Shown here one piece after another: positions 62,301 through 64,000 of a DNA stretch of 64,000 nt (position 1 is its first letter; every line of letters starts with the position of its first letter). This stretch comes from Stentor coeruleus (lineage: Eukaryota; Ciliophora; Heterotrichea; Heterotrichida; Stentoridae), in assembly GCA_001970955.1 (NCBI GenBank), contig MPUH01000331.1:1-64000 (forward strand). Direction: 5' to 3'. The position numbers and the translations under genes were made by a program. A model generated the notes under the pieces. That model saw only the letters and a list, made by a program, of their open reading frames with translations. It was not told the DNA's origin and searched no databases.

Positions 62301-64000
62301 AAGCATATGTGCCAAAAGAAACTTTAGATCAAAACCAACAGAGTTATGAAAAAAAACTATCAATACAAGAAAATTATAATAAAATATTAGAAACAAACTG
62401 CGAACAGCTTAGAATGACTGTTGAAGAACTGGAAGAAACATTGAAAAACTCAGTAGCCAAAGAACAAATAAATAAGACTGAGAAACTTTATGAGGAAAAA
62501 ATAGGAGCTTTGGAAACTCATATAAGAGTTTTGCAGTTTAATGCTGAGAAATTGCAAACTGAACTGGCTGATGCGGTTAAGAATTTGATGGAAACAAAGA
62601 GTAATTTTGATATTGAGAGGATGCAAATTACTAGGGAACTTGATAAACTCGGTAAAGAAAAACAAAGACTTGAGGATAAAAATTCTGAATATGCTCAGAA
62701 AATTGAAGGACAAAATATGAGTATTGCTGAGTTTGAGCTGAGGATTAGACATGGGGAAGAACTTTTAACTCAAAATAAAATAGAATATGATGGGCAAATA
62801 TCAGAATTAAAAAACCTAAAAGCGGCTACTGATGAGGATTTGAAATTTGAAAGACAAAAAAATTCTGAACTAAGGATAAAAGTCCAAAAAGACTCAATTG
62901 AGGCTAGGCTTAAGCAGGAAGCTTTACAAGAACAGCTAAATGAAACAGCTATAGCTTTGGCAACTTCACAAGAAAACTGTGAAGTTTATCAGGAGAAAAT
63001 CTCAGGATTTATAGGGAAAATCAAAGATCTGGAAAGCCAATTGAAGAACTCAGTGCAAAAAGATAAGCATAAAAAGAAAATTGAGGATTTTGAAGAGAAA
63101 ACCCTTAGGCTTGAGGCTGAAAATTCAAGTAAAAGTCAGGAACTTGAAGTGATAAAAGCGAAATTTGATGAGCTGGAAAAAGCTTTAATAGAAAATTCAC
63201 AAGATTTCTTAAAAGAAAAGTCTAGGCTAGTCACTCATTTAGATGAAAATAAAGAGTCACTAGAAAAGTCTCAAAGTCATTGTGAGGAATTGATAAGCAG
63301 ACTAGAAAAAGCTCATGAAAAAATATTGGCCTTAGAAAATATTATAGAAAACTCAGTACCAAAAGACCATTTCAACACAATTTGTGTAGGTTATGAAGAA
63401 AAAATATCTTTATTAGACTTATCTGTAGGAAAACTTTTTACAGAGTCTGAGATGCAAAAAAGTCATATTTCTGAGCTTGAAGAGGTTCTTTTATCTAAAA
63501 CAAATTCTTTTGAATTATCTTTAGCAGAAATCAGTCAAAAAGCTCAACAAACAGCTGAAGATCTGGAATTACAAATAATTCAAGTCGCAGATTTCAAAGA
63601 TAAAAATCATAGTTTGAATTTGTTATCAAGCCACCTTACAAACAAAGCTCAAAAATATTTTTCAGACCTACAAGATGCTTTGTTAAATCTTAAAGAATCT
63701 CAAGCTCAGTATCAGAATATCATAAAAGCCTATCATACTTTTTCCGTATCTTCTGAGACAAAAACTGAAAAACTGAATCAAAAACTTACTCAAGTCAATG
63801 ATAAAAATTCTAAACTCCAAAATGCTTATCTTGATACTGTAGATAGCCTTACATCAGCACTTGAGACTATTAACAAACAGAAACTAGACTTAGAAAACAC
63901 TAGAAACTTAAAAAATGATTTTATAAATCAAGTTGAATATTTAACAAAAGAATGTGAAGACAACTCGAAAATCTTTATAGACATGTCTAGTAGAAATAAA
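59303..64000 (+). CDS. Giant coiled-coil protein (at least 1,566 aa, continues past the window)
   Basis: The frame opens at ATG 59303 and is open to the last base, so the C-terminus is missing. The first 80 residues (MFEFQILRYEGDADYEEFIV onward) look like a small beta-rich domain, possibly C2-like. From about residue 110 onward the sequence is unbroken Glu/Lys/Leu/Ser heptad coiled coil with recurring motifs such as LQESLKKSQE, ENSELVQENE and LEKTK. These repeats differ in length and are not exact. Rods of this kind include centrosomal, basal-body, Golgi and rootlet proteins; in a large ciliate a cortical fibre or basal-body structure is plausible. I cannot pick one. Confidence 0.8.
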   Translation, partial: MFEFQILRYEGDADYEEFIVELNGQELCVQYDSILIPQEGLITLKFKTKGSVSGVSFSTDFLSKISTQYLPIYSPPQEIQGVDGLVDEPRILLTNQKNDEDFEEIFSSLSFDLYQKYIDTKKIHGKEKTDLQAKIQLLEIDVLKATNEATLQKSLKIDKQEELEISEHRKNIIKSNMEFLVQDMESQITVLESSLEKNSNTLYQVHNINKNLINEFENQLEKYQSIEISVSESTEALINHIQALKSQIVSQEKHIKSIETEKEMLKQSLTIEKLRINAKNCIGDFYSVFQKQMLSDLKVQILRSNEKISELESNLSLSQCRQQASEEKYHSSLLEKETFIIKLSSELKKAQENAQIIKTLFEEKTENYEDTIEMTNKELEKMRLENSQLKDKGYDLREAFKKAQERNGDLISQLDEKKSLLISSQKACLELEENFAEAKEKVFGLSYQLEEARNQCSQWQKACCSLQESLRKSQDENMELGEHLEKTKDLHGQMSKNCSTLQEIVKRTQERNSELVQENESVRNSYTKSQNMSFELQESLKNTKEQHRELVLELEDNKNMLEKLRNDNQDLSEKLRNELEMRSFVEKNIDDMKIKYIESQENKKNLEETLRESERKMKESEEKIVLMMSEIEDIKRILEIKIKENYKNVEEKENLCEKNAHMSSEIRTLNEKNLELEEKITKAEEKILEISSEIENKEGFLYQLKEKCQELTEKLFKAESNNKEIIQELEKAKDLNSESESHCNDLEASLKISEDHNLKVTQELETIKTLLSQSENQNEKLENLLKASTQTSLDLSQNLETIKSQYSTCQNTCHTLQQSLQKSQEKNTQLIENLEMTKNSLSDSQSKCQNLQENLSSLLNKNTTLAQELEKTKTHHSQSYSTLQDCNKQLTQELEDSSSQISQLQKANLSFQENIKKSQDTIKDLTHDLETLKNINLQTEKKNEDLQESLKNAKEKTLDLQKHLHESQDQNSHSQNICIKLQELLKISQEKISDLEETLKAYVPKETLDQNQQSYEKKLSIQENYNKILETNCEQLRMTVEELEETLKNSVAKEQINKTEKLYEEKIGALETHIRVLQFNAEKLQTELADAVKNLMETKSNFDIERMQITRELDKLGKEKQRLEDKNSEYAQKIEGQNMSIAEFELRIRHGEELLTQNKIEYDGQISELKNLKAATDEDLKFERQKNSELRIKVQKDSIEARLKQEALQEQLNETAIALATSQENCEVYQEKISGFIGKIKDLESQLKNSVQKDKHKKKIEDFEEKTLRLEAENSSKSQELEVIKAKFDELEKALIENSQDFLKEKSRLVTHLDENKESLEKSQSHCEELISRLEKAHEKILALENIIENSVPKDHFNTICVGYEEKISLLDLSVGKLFTESEMQKSHISELEEVLLSKTNSFELSLAEISQKAQQTAEDLELQIIQVADFKDKNHSLNLLSSHLTNKAQKYFSDLQDALLNLKESQAQYQNIIKAYHTFSVSSETKTEKLNQKLTQVNDKNSKLQNAYLDTVDSLTSALETINKQKLDLENTRNLKNDFINQVEYLTKECEDNSKIFIDMSSRNK

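Noticed and set aside
60467-62752. Several minus-strand frames of 69-100 codons at the right end
   Set aside because: Antisense shadows of the coiled-coil gene.
1-64000. tRNA, rRNA, transposon, viral element or CRISPR
   Set aside because: No cloverleaf with a clear T-loop box, terminal repeats, transposase, reverse transcriptase or regularly spaced repeats was found by eye; a covariance-model scan would settle tRNAs.

Overview
The window looks like macronuclear DNA of a heterotrich ciliate, most likely Stentor or a close relative. It is very AT-rich and gene-dense. Genes end in TAA, TAG or TGA with no sign of stop-codon reassignment, which argues against Tetrahymena/Paramecium, Blepharisma and Condylostoma. 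Four introns can be read directly, and all are exactly 15 nt (GTA...TAG with an A at position 10), a known Stentor hallmark. The gene content is ciliate-like: a DRC9-type axonemal subunit, dynactin Arp10/Arp11, a CDPK, a cyclic-nucleotide-domain K+ channel, a membrane hybrid histidine kinase and a giant surface protein.

Layout. 1-15601 (minus) is one open frame of at least 5,200 codons encoding an RNF213/mysterin-type AAA+ ubiquitin ligase. It runs off the left edge, has three P-loops and an RZ finger, but has no recognisable RING. 16.9-20.1 kb (minus) holds small genes: a basic protein, an ABHD17-like serine hydrolase, an orphan and a C4C4 RING protein. The RING gene shares a 102-bp divergent promoter with a 575-aa orphan (plus). 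22-24.8 kb is gene-poor with one three-finger C2H2 gene. 24.8-27.7 kb (minus) has DRC9-like and BTB-BACK genes only 20 nt apart. 28.4-34.6 kb (plus) is a 2,069-aa secreted, probably GPI-anchored surface protein. 35-39.9 kb (minus) has PEX12, the K+ channel (two exons) and a double-FHA protein. 40.4-48.4 kb (plus) has an otubain, a Cache-like/HAMP membrane sensor, a tiny acylated protein, two small genes and a hybrid histidine kinase. 48.8-51.9 kb (minus) has an importin-alpha-like ARM protein and a CDPK. 52.4-54.0 kb (plus) has an orphan with a 15-nt intron and a small membrane protein. 54.3-55.2 kb (minus) is an orphan. 55.7-56.9 kb is a three-exon Arp10/Arp11, tail-to-tail and overlapping an R2R3 Myb (minus). 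58.25 kb is a 53-aa candidate gene. From 59.3 kb to the right edge runs a giant coiled-coil protein.

The genes do not form an operon or a single pathway. Loose themes are ubiquitin handling (RNF213, otubain, RING, PEX12), signalling at the membrane (K+ channel, HAMP sensor, histidine kinase, CDPK) and cytoskeleton or cilia (DRC9, Arp10, coiled coils). Two broad sequence patterns stand out. Many start codons directly follow a TATAAA/ATAAAT-like run. Many 5' flanks are strikingly G-depleted on the coding strand while 3' flanks are C-depleted, so composition skew flips in the middle of divergent promoters. I found no tRNA, rRNA, CRISPR, transposon or viral element that I can support.
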